Of a DNA stretch of 64,000 bases, positions 24,620 to 34,984 are shown piece by piece. Each line of letters starts with the position of its first letter. Position 1 is the first letter of the stretch. A program made the position numbers and the translations under genes. The notes beneath the pieces are model-generated. The model was not told the DNA's origin. It was given only the letters and a program-made list of their open reading frames with translations, and made no database searches. Source of the DNA: Bradysia coprophila (lineage: Eukaryota; Arthropoda; Insecta; Diptera; Sciaridae); the NCBI RefSeq assembly GCF_014529535.1, contig NW_023503493.1:4372001-4436000 (forward strand). The letters run 5' to 3'.

Positions 24620-26170
24620 ATGAAAATCGACCAATTGCCAGTTGAGATGCTGATGAAAGTCTTCGCGTATCTGCCAACGTGCAGTGAAGTGTCACTAGTG
24701 AACAAACTGTTCTACGACATTGTGTGCAAAGCTTATGATCCAAACGTCTGTTTACGGATTGACCAGCGATTCTTCGACCGTTTCTTTCGTGACAATGTGA
24801 TGGATTCGCAGTGTTTACAGAGCATGAAAACATCGAATCGAGAAATCACGAAAGTGGAAATCGGACCGTTTGAATGTAGTCTGAATCTGTGCTGTGGTAT
24901 ACGTTACCATTTTCTGAATCAGGATCAGCGACCGATTATTTCCGTTGTGGAAAGTTTCTCATCGACCCTCACGTTTTTGAAATACACAAATGTGTCCAGA
25001 GCCACCGTGGATGAGTCAACATTTCTGGAAATTCTGTCATCAATACCGAACGTATCGCATTTGGACTTACGCTGCCTGCGTTTTCAAGGATCAAGAGGTA
25101 TCGGGAACGACGAGTCAACGCATACCGTTCATGACGACGACGGTGGTTTAAACTTAATGAAGTTGAAATCCTTGTCGATGGCTGGATGCAGCGACGATAT
25201 TTTCGCGGTTTTCAATCGTCTACGAACCGGTGTTCTGACCGAACTGGAAATAAGCAATTTCTGTTGGAATACATTGACGCCGCTGCTCGATCGGCAATGG
25301 AATATCAAGAAATTGAAATTGGAATTCGCTCAAGATGATGATGTTGCCATCGACATATTCGACAATTTGATCTTAGAGTCGTTAGAGCTAAGCGGGCACA
25401 GAATAAACAGCGTCAAGCTTGGATCGATTCTATCAAAACAAATCAAATTGAAATCACTAACTCTATTTGATGGAACTGTTGTTGATGGCCCAGTTATGAC
25501 TGCCATAGCACATAACTTGAACCTAGAGACACTCGCAGTAAACGTCACTTGGACATCAGATGCGTCATTCGTACAGTTTCGGAATTTGAAGAAGTTGACA
25601 GATTTGACTATAGTACAGTCTGGCGACCACGAAAGTACAACCAAATTCAAAACACTTGCTGAGTCGGACAACGCTTCACTTAGAAAGCTGAACTTGCAGG
25701 GATTCGTTACAATGCCAGCTGACCTTTTTCGTGTATTGGCAAAATCTGCACCACGTCTTCGAATCTTAATCGCACAACACTCGAGCAGAGATGAACGAGA
25801 ACTGGATGCTATTATGCGACATTTCAATTTCGTTGAAGTTTTGGCAATCCGAATTGGGACCGAACCCTTTCTTGACACAATCGAATATTTCAATCCAAAG
25901 TTAAGCGAACTCTCAATTGTGGTCGCAAGTTCAGACCTATTGTACAATCTGTGGCTGGCCAAATTAGTTGCAGCGTATCCACACCTCAAGAAGCTGAAAC
26001 TGATGTTAAGCGACATAGAAGCAAATACTTTGGTAATTGGACCGATTCTGAGTGGATTCGCATACCTAGAATGCCTTGTAATAAGGTCAGATTGTCCGTT
26101 CATCGTAGAGGATTTGGATGACTTACAGCACCGAAAGAGTAATTTGAAAAAGAGTAACAAACTTGCGTAG
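24620..26170 (+). CDS. F-box and leucine-rich-repeat protein
   Basis: A single uninterrupted frame of 516 residues starting at a well-placed ATG. The first ~40 residues fit an F-box (DQLPVEMLMKVFAYLP, then VSLVNKLFYDIV), which would bind Skp1 in an SCF ubiquitin ligase. From about residue 150 to 480 the protein shows irregular leucine-rich repeats (SHLDLRCLRF, LKSLSMAGC, LKSLTLFDG, LRKLNLQGF, LKKLKLMLS), the usual substrate-binding part. No transmembrane segment is seen. The architecture matches FBXL-type proteins. The repeats are too degenerate to name an orthologue, and the substrate is unknown. The lack of introns, while neighbouring genes have short introns, allows an origin by retroposition, but this is not proven. 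A polyadenylation signal lies at 26282-26287. Confidence 0.85.
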   Translation: MKIDQLPVEMLMKVFAYLPTCSEVSLVNKLFYDIVCKAYDPNVCLRIDQRFFDRFFRDNVMDSQCLQSMKTSNREITKVEIGPFECSLNLCCGIRYHFLNQDQRPIISVVESFSSTLTFLKYTNVSRATVDESTFLEILSSIPNVSHLDLRCLRFQGSRGIGNDESTHTVHDDDGGLNLMKLKSLSMAGCSDDIFAVFNRLRTGVLTELEISNFCWNTLTPLLDRQWNIKKLKLEFAQDDDVAIDIFDNLILESLELSGHRINSVKLGSILSKQIKLKSLTLFDGTVVDGPVMTAIAHNLNLETLAVNVTWTSDASFVQFRNLKKLTDLTIVQSGDHESTTKFKTLAESDNASLRKLNLQGFVTMPADLFRVLAKSAPRLRILIAQHSSRDERELDAIMRHFNFVEVLAIRIGTEPFLDTIEYFNPKLSELSIVVASSDLLYNLWLAKLVAAYPHLKKLKLMLSDIEANTLVIGPILSGFAYLECLVIRSDCPFIVEDLDDLQHRKSNLKKSNKLA

Positions 26171-26299
26171 AAATTTTCGAGTGGTAAATTTAGACAAATT
26201 TATATATTTGAACATTGCGTGTGACAATTACACAATGAGTCGTGAATCTCAAAACCTTTTCTGAATGTAAACAAAAATCTCAATAAAATTATGGAACGT

Positions 26300-27730
26300 C
26301 GAATGGTTGTTCTCTACCTCAAACCAATTTGTCAATCGATAAATTCGTTTCTTCCGAAATACTGCAATATCCGCATGTCCTCTTCCTCTGGTTTGTATGT
26401 CTAGGAATACCTGATGGGATTTTCAGTCTTATTGAAGTGATACCCTCTTTTGGCCAAAGACTGAGATGCTTCATCATTCCCCATTGAAAAGAGTGATCCT
26501 TTATAGGCTTTAATTCATACCCTGACCAGACATTCCGAAACCATATGCTACATTTTTTGGAGACATTAGAGAGATAAACAGAAAACAAAATTTTGAATTA
26601 GGCCTGCTTTGGGTCTGTATGTGTAGTTAGAGCAGCTCCATAAAGCAATGTGAAAAAGACCTAATTCAAATTTCTTTTCGTTTTCCTGTTATGTTCGACA
26701 GCATAACAAAAATTGAATTTGGTTTCGCGTTGCAACAGCAACACATAAAGTCATTGCTCCATTAACAACAAGCTGGAACACTCGGTGAATTTTTTGCTTC
26801 TCTTTTTGCGAGTCGAAGCTGTAAGCGTCACAGCCACCGATATCAGTTCTTTTGTAGTGGATAAAGGGACTTGCGTCACACTTCCACTGTAAGTGGTTTT
26901 GGGCGATTCGCCATACATGATAAAATCAAACAAAAAATTAATTGAAGTGAGAAATCGCATTTTCGAGGATGCTGTTTGTTGCTAGAGCGTAGCGAGATAA
27001 ACTTTTTCGAACATATTGTTTGTCACAACAAAGGCTTTTGAAGTTTCAGCGGAGAGGAGAAAATGACTATTTTACCACTTGCGTTGTGAAAAATCATTTT
27101 TGTGCTTGAAGACTGAAATTCGACGGATTTCGACACGCATTCTACGATCGAAAAGCTCAATTCTGTACTTCTCAGAGAGAGGTATTTGCGGCCAAGAAAG
27201 TACTTTCGCGGACGCTAGCTCTCTCCGGCCGAAAATGGATTTTCATATATATTTTTCCGGCCGCGATCAAGTGTGCATGCTTTGTTGTTGAAATGGCTGT
27301 GTAGAGTGATTTCTATGTTAATGGTGTTGTGGTTTCGTCTCATTAAAATTTTCAAGCACAAAAATCGACGTTTGTGACTCGTGATGAAAGCTGAATTTTT
27401 CGGTACACGTCGTAAGCTTGTCCTAACGAGGCGGGGCCGAAAAATTCAACCTTTCATCATTCGTAACAAAATGTACTAATGTGTCTATTGTCTGTACAAA
27501 TGGGTTCAATTCGATATAATGCCAAATCGTGTCTTACCGACCAATAATCTGACTGTTTCTCTCTTATCCTTATCGAAGCATTCACAGATTACGAAAATTT
27601 AGCAATTATAGAACAACGCCACGGTAAATATATGTATCTGGAACTTATGCGAATTTAATACATTTCACTGATCGAATCAGCTCGAATCCAATGTGAGTAA
27701 AAATTTGTAAATATTTCGAGTTTCGTATGA
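26300..27730. other. No gene seen
   Basis: Short open frames only. A family A-like arm with GTCACAGCCACCGATATCAG and GGACTTGCGTCACA lies at about 26815-26885. The rest is AT-rich and unassigned. Confidence 0.45.
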
Positions 27731-27734
27731 AGGG

Positions 27735-28735
27735 ATGCCTCGTATCCATGAGTTCGGTCAACCAATCGGCCGAGCAGTGACCAATTGGAAACCATGCGTC
27801 TAACCGCAACCTGTAACATTGACTGGACGAACATGTCGGCTCGAACCACTCAAAGTGGCAAAGGATACCGACGATCTCTATGCTGCTCTCAGCCTCGATG
27901 ATGGACGATTTTGGACTAACATGCACGAAGAACCATTTACATGCATTGATGGTCTTCGGACCATATGTTTTCTCCATTGCTTCAGCAATCGATACCATCA
28001 ACCGAAGCACATTATCTTCTTACGTCCTATACATTTGATAAACTGAGGTATCGCCGTTATGAATGGTGTTGTGAGTCCCACAACGAACCAGCACGAAAAA
28101 CCGTCACGAGAATCGGATTCACTTTAGAGTGCGTCTTCCAGAATATTGACAAAGTGTTGTATTGCTTTGACTTGACCAAAATTGTTGAAAAAAATTTCTT
28201 TTATTCAACGAAGGGCGAACGAAACGTGTTACCGTTTACGATTCGTGACGAAACGTTTTACCGTTTACAATCATAATGCGGACGAACAACAGGACAAAAC
28301 AATGCTGATTTCGGCGTATCACGCCATCATCAGTGCACCTATGTCCTAATGTTTTGCACGAAGACAATGGTGCAAAACATTAAGGTGAAACGATCGGTTT
28401 TAATGTTTTGCCCCATTGTCTTCGTGCAAAACATTAAAAGGAATCGATATATTTAATCGATACCATTAAAAGATGATACCAGAAAGTAATTTGTCTTGCG
28501 ATGACTATGTGCATATCAGCACGACACGTTTCGTTCGCCCTTCGTTGAATAAAAGAATTTTTTTCAACAATTTTGGTCAAGTCAAAGCAATACAACACTT
28601 TGTCAATGTTGAATTACTGACCAAGCAATACAACAATTTTATTAATTCCAGAATATTTGTGTGGAAAAGGGACGTTCTTGTGATGCCATGCCGCTTGGTT
28701 TTCAGTTATCGATGATGAGTGGTCATCTTTCTCTC
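27735..28735 (+). pseudogene. GNAT-family acetyltransferase pseudogene, split by a MITE
   Basis: Reading from the ATG at 27735 gives HEFGQPIG, an in-frame TAA (27801-27803), then LTGRTCRLEPL, ADDLYAA-like DTDDLYAALSL and GRFWTNMHEEPF. These are the conserved N-terminal blocks of a GNAT N-acetyltransferase subfamily. In another frame from about 27965, FSPLLQQS...STEAHYLL, FDKLRYRRYEW and TRIGFTLECVFQ follow (later conserved blocks), with roughly 45 expected residues missing between. After the 500-bp insertion at 28146-28645 the final block AWFSVIDDEW appears at 28690-28722. Stop, deletion, frameshifts and insertion show the gene is dead. GNAT enzymes transfer acetyl from acetyl-CoA to an amine. 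This subfamily is mostly known from bacteria and fungi, so an ancient transfer is possible. Confidence 0.8.
28146..28645. mobile_element. Inverted-repeat element (family B) inserted in GNAT pseudogene
   Basis: The arms are inverted: 28146-28228 (TTGACAAAGTGTTGTATTGC to CGAACGAAACGTGT) against 28528-28607 (ACACGTTTCGTTCGCCC to CACTTTGTCAA). The right arm extends about 40 bp further. The flanks share a direct repeat TTCCAGAATA(TT), at 28136-28147 and 28646-28657, which is a convincing target-site duplication of 10-12 bp. Inside, 28349-28437 is a second palindrome (AATGTTTTGCACGAAGACAA and inverse), probably a nested element. No transposase. Long arms with a 9-12 bp duplication would suit a Mutator-like group, but this is inference. 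Confidence 0.85.
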
Positions 28736-29114
28736 TTTTACGCTCTTTTAACACTGTATAGAGTGTTAAAAGAGAGAAAAAAGAAAAATATTTCACTGGC
28801 CTCGATGCACCCATGTGTCAAAATTTGTATGTAAAAGTCCAGTTAACCAGGAACAAAACCAAGGCAGCATTTAACTGAGATCGTTAGGGCACATTCTCCT
28901 TTTGACATTCTCTTTTACCTCTATAATTCGTCTAAGGGTCTAAGGTGTTGACAAAGCACCTCCATAATACGTGTTGAACAACCAACCAACATTTCCGTGT
29001 TCCGTAACATAATATCGAAGATAAAAGAAAATTTAAAAACAATTCTAGTTCGAGGCGATGGGTCGGTGGGACACAATCGATGCGACTTTCCTCTTGTTCG
29101 TCTCGTTCATTTTT

Positions 29115-32100
29115 AGCCCCGTACGAAGTACTGGGGGCTTATAAGATTAATATGCCGTTTGTAACACGTCGAATTGGAAGCAGACAGTAAGGGCAAAGCA
29201 TTTGGTTATGTTCATAGATGACGAATCAGCAATAAAAAAAATGTCCGTCCGTCCGTTCGTCTGTGACCCCTCTAGCTTGAGCAAATCACAACCTTTTTTC
29301 AAAATTCTTTTTTTCCCCGATTGGTATCGACAAAAGTAAGGTCAAGTTCGAAAATGGGCATGGTAGGGTCGGTCCTTCCAGAGCTAGAGCCCTATAGGTG
29401 TTTTTCAGTCTTTCGACGATATCTACCGAAATACGCACGCAATAGCTGCTTGTGATATATTAAATGAAAGGTATTGACGAGTAGAACAAAGTTGCTGAAC
29501 ATTGTTTTTGTGTAGGATGCAACGCGAGCTTGTTGGGAGGGCTCAAAGGTCGTTACTCGGCCCTCAGTGTTTTTTGCACATAAATCGAGTAAATCTCATC
29601 CGATTTTGCTAGTTTTTGTTTCATTTGAGAGATAATTGAATGCCGAATAGAATGATGGCAAAAAAAGTTTCAAATTTGGTCTCTTGGACTAAGGCCGGTA
29701 CTCGGCCCTAAGTGTTTTTTGCACATAAATCGAGGAAATCTCATCCGATTTTGCTAGATTTTGTTTCATTTGAGAGGTAATTGAATCTTCTTCTTCTTCT
29801 TTTTCAGCCTGTTTCTATCCACTGCTGGATGTAGGCCTCTCCAACTTCTTTCCATTTCGTACGATCCATTGCCATTTGCTGCCAGTTTGTACCTGCAATA
29901 TTCTTAATTCCGTTTGTCCATCTCTCTGGTGGTCTACCTATAGCTCGTCTTTTATATGGTCGCCAGTTCATGATATTTTTGGTCCAACGTTCGTCTGTCC
30001 TTCTTGCAATATGTCCCGCCCAGCTCCATTTCAGAGATGCTATTCTTTCCATGACATCAACGACCCTGGTTTGTTGTCGAATCCATTGATTCGTCATTCT
30101 GTCTCTGAGTGTTATTCCGAGCATACTCCGTTCCATGGCTCTTTGTGTCACTCTCAATTTATCTTCGGATGCTTTTGTTAAAGTTAACGTTTCCGCTCCA
30201 TAAGTGAGCACTGGAAGGACACAAGTGTCGAAAACTTTGCGTTTCAGACTATTATTCATTTTGCTTTTGAAAATTAGTCTGAGTTTTCCGAACGCTGCCC
30301 ATGCAAGACCAATCCTACGTCTTATTTCTGCAGTTTGGTTGTCCAGACCTAACTTCAGTTTATGTCCTAGATATACATAGCTGTCGACTCACTCATTCAA
30401 TGACAGTGTCACCAATTTTGATTTCTCTATCGTCCCCGATGTTGGTCATGACTTTTGTTTTCGATAAGTTCATCTTGAGGCCAACTTTGCTCGCCTCTTC
30501 ACTTAACTGTTGTAGCATAAGCTGAGCCTGACCTAGATTCGCTGCTATCGGTACAATGTCATCAGCGAAGCGGAGATTGCTCAGGTACTCTCCATTTATC
30601 TTTATTTCCATTTTACTCCAGTTTAACTTCCTAAAAATACTCTGCAGAATCGCCGTGAATAATTTCGGTGAAATGGTGTCACCCTGCCTTACACCTCGGC
30701 CAATTCTGAATTTCTCCGTGCTCTTATGAAGTTTTATACATGAAGTAGCATTTTTGTACACATATCGAATTGTGTTGGAGTACCTTGACTCTACTCTACA
30801 TTCGTCTAATGCGTCCAATATCGACCATGTTTCCACTGAATCGAAAGCTTTTTCGAAGTCTTTGAATAGCAAGACTATGTCGATGTTGTCGATTCACGAC
30901 ACTTCTCAATGAGCGTTCTCATCACCTGCAAATGGTCGTTTGTGCTGAAACCAGATCTGAAAGCAGCTTGTTCAACAGGTTGGTAGAAGTCGAACTTGTT
31001 AGTGTTCCTCTTCGTAATGATTTTCATAAACAACTTGTAGAGTGTTGACAATAGGCTTATGGGTCGGTAATTTTCCAGCTTTGTTATGTCTCCTTTTTTA
31101 TGCAGCAATGTAATTACCGCATTTTCCCAGGCTTCTGGTACTTCTTCCCATTGGAGACATTGATTAAACAAAGCCGTGATTGCCTTTAATAATGAGTCTC
31201 CACCTAGTTTAATGGCTTCCACTGGAACACCATCTTCTCCGGGAGACTTTTTGTTTTTCATCTCGGCTACTGCAGCTTTGACTTCATCAACAGTTATGTC
31301 GGGCATATCCTCCGATCCCACGTTTCTTATTATTGGTCTATCTTCGGTTTCTTCCGTTGGGCTCTGTCTTGCTGAAGAAAACAAATTCTCATAAAATTCT
31401 GTTGCAATGTTTAATATCGCATTTCGATCCGTTTGGATCGTTCCTGTTTTGTCTCGTAATTTGAAGATTTCTTTTTTGGCGTTTGTCATTTTTCTCCGTA
31501 GGACTTTCATATTGCAGTTAGCTTCAATTATGTTTTGAGCCAATTGGACATTATATTTTCTTTCATCTGATCTCCTTGCTTTGTTGATACTTTTAGACAG
31601 GTTCCGGTATTCCACCGAATCTCGTCCTCCGTTTTTTACCAACTCTGCTCTGCTTGCGATCAGGTCTAATGTTTCTCTGCTGAGTTTTGATTCTTTCCCT
31701 TGGACGGATTTGCATTTGGATTTCATGAAACCCATTATTGTATCGACGATTTTGGTATTCAATTCGTCCAATGTTTCACATTGATTGTTGACGTTATCTA
31801 ATTCGGCAGTCATTTTCGTAGCAAATTCTTCATTTTGTGTGTAAAGCCGTTGTACGTCAATCCTTTCACTTTTCTGAACTAGTTGTGATCTTTGAAATCT
31901 GGTATTTAACGTGACTCTTGCACGAACCATTCGGTGATCACTACCGGTTGAAAAATTGTTTAGGACCGTAACGTTCTTAACGGTTGACTTACAGCCAGTT
32001 ATGATGTAATCGATCTCATTTTTCGTTACACCATCTGCACTAGCCCAATAATTGAATACCCAATAGAAAGTTGGCGAAAAAATTTTGGGTTTCTAAAATA

Positions 32101-32376
32101 ATGTCGTAAATTGTTGGTTTTATTTGAGAGGTACTTCGTACGGGCTTTCGTAATTGCGCTAAGCGCAATTTTAAAAATGAACACTTTCAGTAAATTTGAC
32201 CATGCCCAACTTGACTTGCATTTTGGTAACAGAAGCATTAGAGGGTTGTAGACGTATTAGGGTTTCGGGCGTATTACGGCTACGGACGTATTATGGTTAC
32301 GGACGAAATAGGATTACGGGTCGTACGGGGCTAAGTCGCAGCAAACGCTCCGACTGTTCTGATGCCTTGTTTTTTA
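29115..32376. mobile_element. CCCGTACG-type element, interrupted by a LINE
   Basis: It starts AGCCCCGTACGAAGTAC (29115) like the elements at 48763 and 62282, with a GTCCGTCCG tract (about 29247) and about two degenerate ~145-bp units (TGTTTTTTGCACATAAATCG, TTTCATTTGAGAG) to 29786. After the LINE it resumes at about 32122 with TTTGAGAGGTACTTCGTACGGG, GCGCTAAGCGCAATTT and the end block CGCAGCAAACGCTCCGACTG (32337-32356), as at 50881-50900. Non-coding apart from the LINE. Confidence 0.8.
29780..32121 (-). mobile_element. RTE-like non-LTR retrotransposon, 5'-truncated and frame-broken
   Basis: On the minus strand a partial apurinic endonuclease end (TKNEIDYI, GSDHRMVRARV; about 32055-31925) runs into a reverse transcriptase. 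It shows NYRPISLLST, FEKAFDSV (motif A), GRGVRQGDTISP, LRFADDIV (catalytic FADD) and then SYVYLGHKLKL, VLPVLTYGAET, WAGHIARRTDERWT and GRPPERW, the tail typical of RTE-type elements. The 3' end has a (GAA)n tract. Two frame breaks occur, near 30886 (before motif A) and near 30390 (after the RT domain). The N-terminal endonuclease is mostly missing. The copy is therefore inactive. A 12-bp match (ATTTGAGAGGTA at 29768 and 32122) flanks it, but this string is part of the host repeat. Confidence 0.88.
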
Positions 32377-32668
32377 TAGATTTTTTTAATGTTTTTTGTA
32401 TTTTGTTTCGATCGAATTTAATTTAATTCCAGAGGGAAGAGAAACGAAAATTCACCGGTAATGAACGAGTCCTAGATGGCATTCCACACAGAGACTAGTT
32501 AGGTCACAAGAACCAAATTTAAAAACATTTTCTCCTCTCAATAGAGTGAACTTATTTTACTTCTTTATTTTGTGTCTCATTATACATATGCTGTTATTGT
32601 CCCTTTGACATTTTGAATCCCTGAATCCCGTAAATCTTCCGAAACGACTAAGTCAATGCAAGCCGATG

Positions 32669-33508
32669 CTAACTCGAATCATTACCCGCAAAATCATCAA
32701 CCAACGGCGTGACGAAGAAATCGATACAGATCTGCGAACTCGGACCGATCATCAACTGTAAATTCAACAGACCCGTCGAATCCGTTCGTATTGCCACCTT
32801 GGTGGCCAACAGTACCGATTTCATCATGCCCCGTATGTGACTCATTCGGTATTTGTTCGAGCACTCGTTGTCGCAGGAGAACGTTATGATCATTTCGCTG
32901 CTTTTCGCCACTTCCGTTTTCGATTCGGACTGTACGACGCCCAGCACGGTCAGACGGAAATACGGAGCCTTGGGCGACATGAAAATTTCCAATTCTTCGG
33001 CCGATTTGTCGATTTCGTTCAGCAACGTAGCGAAATCGGCACCACGCAGAATGATTGTATTGCAGCCCTGTTCGTCGTCGATGGCAAAGTCTAGTGGTTC
33101 CTCGTAGGTTTTCGTTTTTATCGAACATTCTGTCACCAAATCGTCGCTGCCATGTTGCTCCAATATTAGAATGACTGGGGATCCGTCACCCTTGTAGATC
33201 ATTTTCATGCTGCAGTCGACGCCACTATTTGCAAAAATACTCAGACAATCACAGAGCACGACCAAATTCAGTCGAATGGTTGTCTCTTCCAGCAGACTGT
33301 ATTCGGTGAAACATGACTTGTTCACGTAGACCGAGCCCTGCAAATATTTAGCATCTTGAACGGTGGCCTTAAATCCATTGTCTGTCCAATTGACCAGCAC
33401 ATCGTTGTGGAATTGCAGCGACTTTAGGGCACCGTAAAACATTTTGATGTTGTCCATGCGACCCACAAATCGGATCTGCGAGTCGGTTATTTGCGATTGG
33501 GTGAGCAT
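32669..33508 (-). CDS. Rad1: RAD1, 9-1-1 checkpoint clamp subunit
   Basis: One exon of 279 residues when begun at the ATG at 33508-33506, which has an A at -3 and fits the family length (human 282). An in-frame ATG at 33559 would add 17 residues. The conserved order is clear: LNLVVLCDCLSIF, YKGDGSPVILILE, TECSIKTKTYEEPLDF, SPKAPYFRLTVLG, and VLLATKVAIRTDSTGLL near the C-terminus. RAD1 folds like PCNA and forms the RAD9-RAD1-HUS1 ring that is loaded at DNA damage and activates ATR signalling in the nucleus. The 18-69 bp upstream of the start belong to the end of the SWS1 gene on the same strand. A minus-strand polyadenylation signal lies at 32569-32564. Confidence 0.92.
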   Translation of the reverse strand: MLTQSQITDSQIRFVGRMDNIKMFYGALKSLQFHNDVLVNWTDNGFKATVQDAKYLQGSVYVNKSCFTEYSLLEETTIRLNLVVLCDCLSIFANSGVDCSMKMIYKGDGSPVILILEQHGSDDLVTECSIKTKTYEEPLDFAIDDEQGCNTIILRGADFATLLNEIDKSAEELEIFMSPKAPYFRLTVLGVVQSESKTEVAKSSEMIITFSCDNECSNKYRMSHIRGMMKSVLLATKVAIRTDSTGLLNLQLMIGPSSQICIDFFVTPLVDDFAGNDSS

Positions 33509-33576
33509 TTTCAAATTCCTGATTAATCCTTTGTCGTACAACACTTTCGAATTGTGCATTGGCACACCAGACTGAT

Positions 33577-34095
33577 CTATTTGAATCCCGTTGCGGTTAT
33601 CGAATCCACGATGACATTGAATTGCGCATCAGGCATAACTTCGGTGACGATTTTCTGGCGAAAGCAAAGCAAAGCAATTTTTGCGGCCAAAATATGCTTG
33701 CAAGTGTACTGTGACCGGGACTTGAGTACGTGGTATTGATACGCCTCGCAGGGGCAGTAGTTGATGTTTGGAAAGAAACGATAAACCGAATCCTTGGATC
33801 CTGCAATCTCGATGATTGTGCGATTGTTGACCTGTCGTTTGTATAGCTTTATGGATCGTTTGCCGATTATTTCCAGTGCTCGGTCGAGCGTTTCTCCAAA
33901 GATACCAAACAGATCCCTAAACTCACCGTCGGTTACTAAAATTAAAATTCAAAATTGAAAATCTTGTCGATTATCGATAGTGTTCCTAGCATTACAGTTA
34001 CTATTCTCGGACTTCTCGTTCTTCAAACGAGTCTCGATTTTTCGGAATGGCTTACTGACGTTGGCGGCTAATGACGACAAATTATTCAAACTCAT
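33577..34095 (-). CDS. Zswim7: SWIM zinc-finger protein, SWS1/ZSWIM7 homologue
   Basis: Exon 1 is 34095-34056 (ATG; MSLNNLSSLAANV), a 120-bp GT-AG intron follows, and exon 2 is 33935-33577. The 132-residue product has the length of ZSWIM7 (about 140). After a region with FGETLDRALEIIGK, the SWIM finger reads CPCEAYQYHVLK...YTCKHILAAKIA, giving CxC...CxH zinc ligands. SWS1 proteins pair with a RAD51 paralogue in the Shu complex and promote homologous recombination, notably in meiosis. Exon 2 has no early ATG, so a simple ORF search from ATG misses this gene. The donor GTAAGC and acceptor TTTTAG are good. The stop codon is only 69 bp (or 17 bp, for the upstream ATG) from the RAD1 start. Confidence 0.88.
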
Positions 34096-34384
34096 CAGTT
34101 GTGTAAAAATATTTATTCGGAACAAAAATCCTAGTGATCCGACACAGGTCAACCGCCAATATTTTGACATTTTCACTGTCAACTGACAGGCTCAAACCCC
34201 TCAAACCGCTCAAACCGGAGCTTTCACTTTTTATACACTTGGGGGCGCTCGGAGCTACGCAGAGAGTAAAACTGAACCGTACGTTTAAATTTGAGCGGCT
34301 GTTAAATGACATACGCGACAGTCGCCACAACAACACCAAATGCTAAATTCATCACTCTAAATTTCATTCATAAAATCATCTCCG

Positions 34385-34850
34385 CAGCGATAGAAGACTT
34401 GATGACGCAGTCTCACCCCCCAAAAAAGAACGAAGACATTTTTTTGAGACGCGGCAACTATGTACAGGCGAGAATTCTACTTTCGCCAAAATGTCCAATA
34501 TCGTAACTAAATTATTATTTAAATATTCTCCATTGAAATTCAAAGAAAATGAGCTATCACATGCCTACCAAAGTGCTCGGGAACCAGAGATATTGCGTTT
34601 TCCAAGTCGTCATATTCAGTACAAATACATGAAAAATGACATTCTCCAAACAATCAAAATCTTTCAACTTACCTCTGTATGTTTCCATCTATCTGTATGT
34701 CCATCGATGGTCGATCTCGGAAAATCCGCAGTCAATCTCCATGAAACTTTAGAGTAACCTTAGTCAGGCCATCAGAACTTAACTTTCATTCATCATTATC
34801 CCATGAAAAATCAGAATTTTGTGGAATTACAGTCTTCGTCATTTCAAATG
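34385..34850. repeat. Repeat C, 3' part, inverted copy
   Basis: The reverse complement matches 38780-39160. TTTTTTGAGACGCGGCAACTA (34439), AAATGAGCTATCAC-like text, and GACATTCTCCAAACAATCAAAATCTTT all correspond to CGCGTCTCAAAA, GATAGCTCG and GATTTTGATTGTTTGG in the direct copies. Non-coding. Confidence 0.7.
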
Positions 34851-34984
34851 TCTCACTGTCATTTTTTTCAAAGAATGTCATTGTGAATTCGCAATGACAC
34901 AATGAAATTCTCAGAAAAATTTGACAGTGAGACATTTAAAATGTCGAAGATTGTAATTAATTAATTTAAAACTTCCAAAGTAGA

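Noticed and set aside
25330-26160. 276-codon frame on the minus strand
   Set aside because: Antisense shadow of the F-box/LRR coding sequence; Ser/Arg/Lys-rich without motifs.
27645-28010. 121-codon minus-strand frame
   Set aside because: Lies antisense to the GNAT pseudogene blocks, whose conserved motifs are on the plus strand.
32697-33128. Frames of 84-143 codons on both strands
   Set aside because: Shadows of the RAD1 coding sequence in other frames.
33597-33806. 69-codon minus-strand frame starting with ATG
   Set aside because: Out of frame with the SWIM-finger exon that occupies the same bases; the SWS1 reading is clearly the real one.
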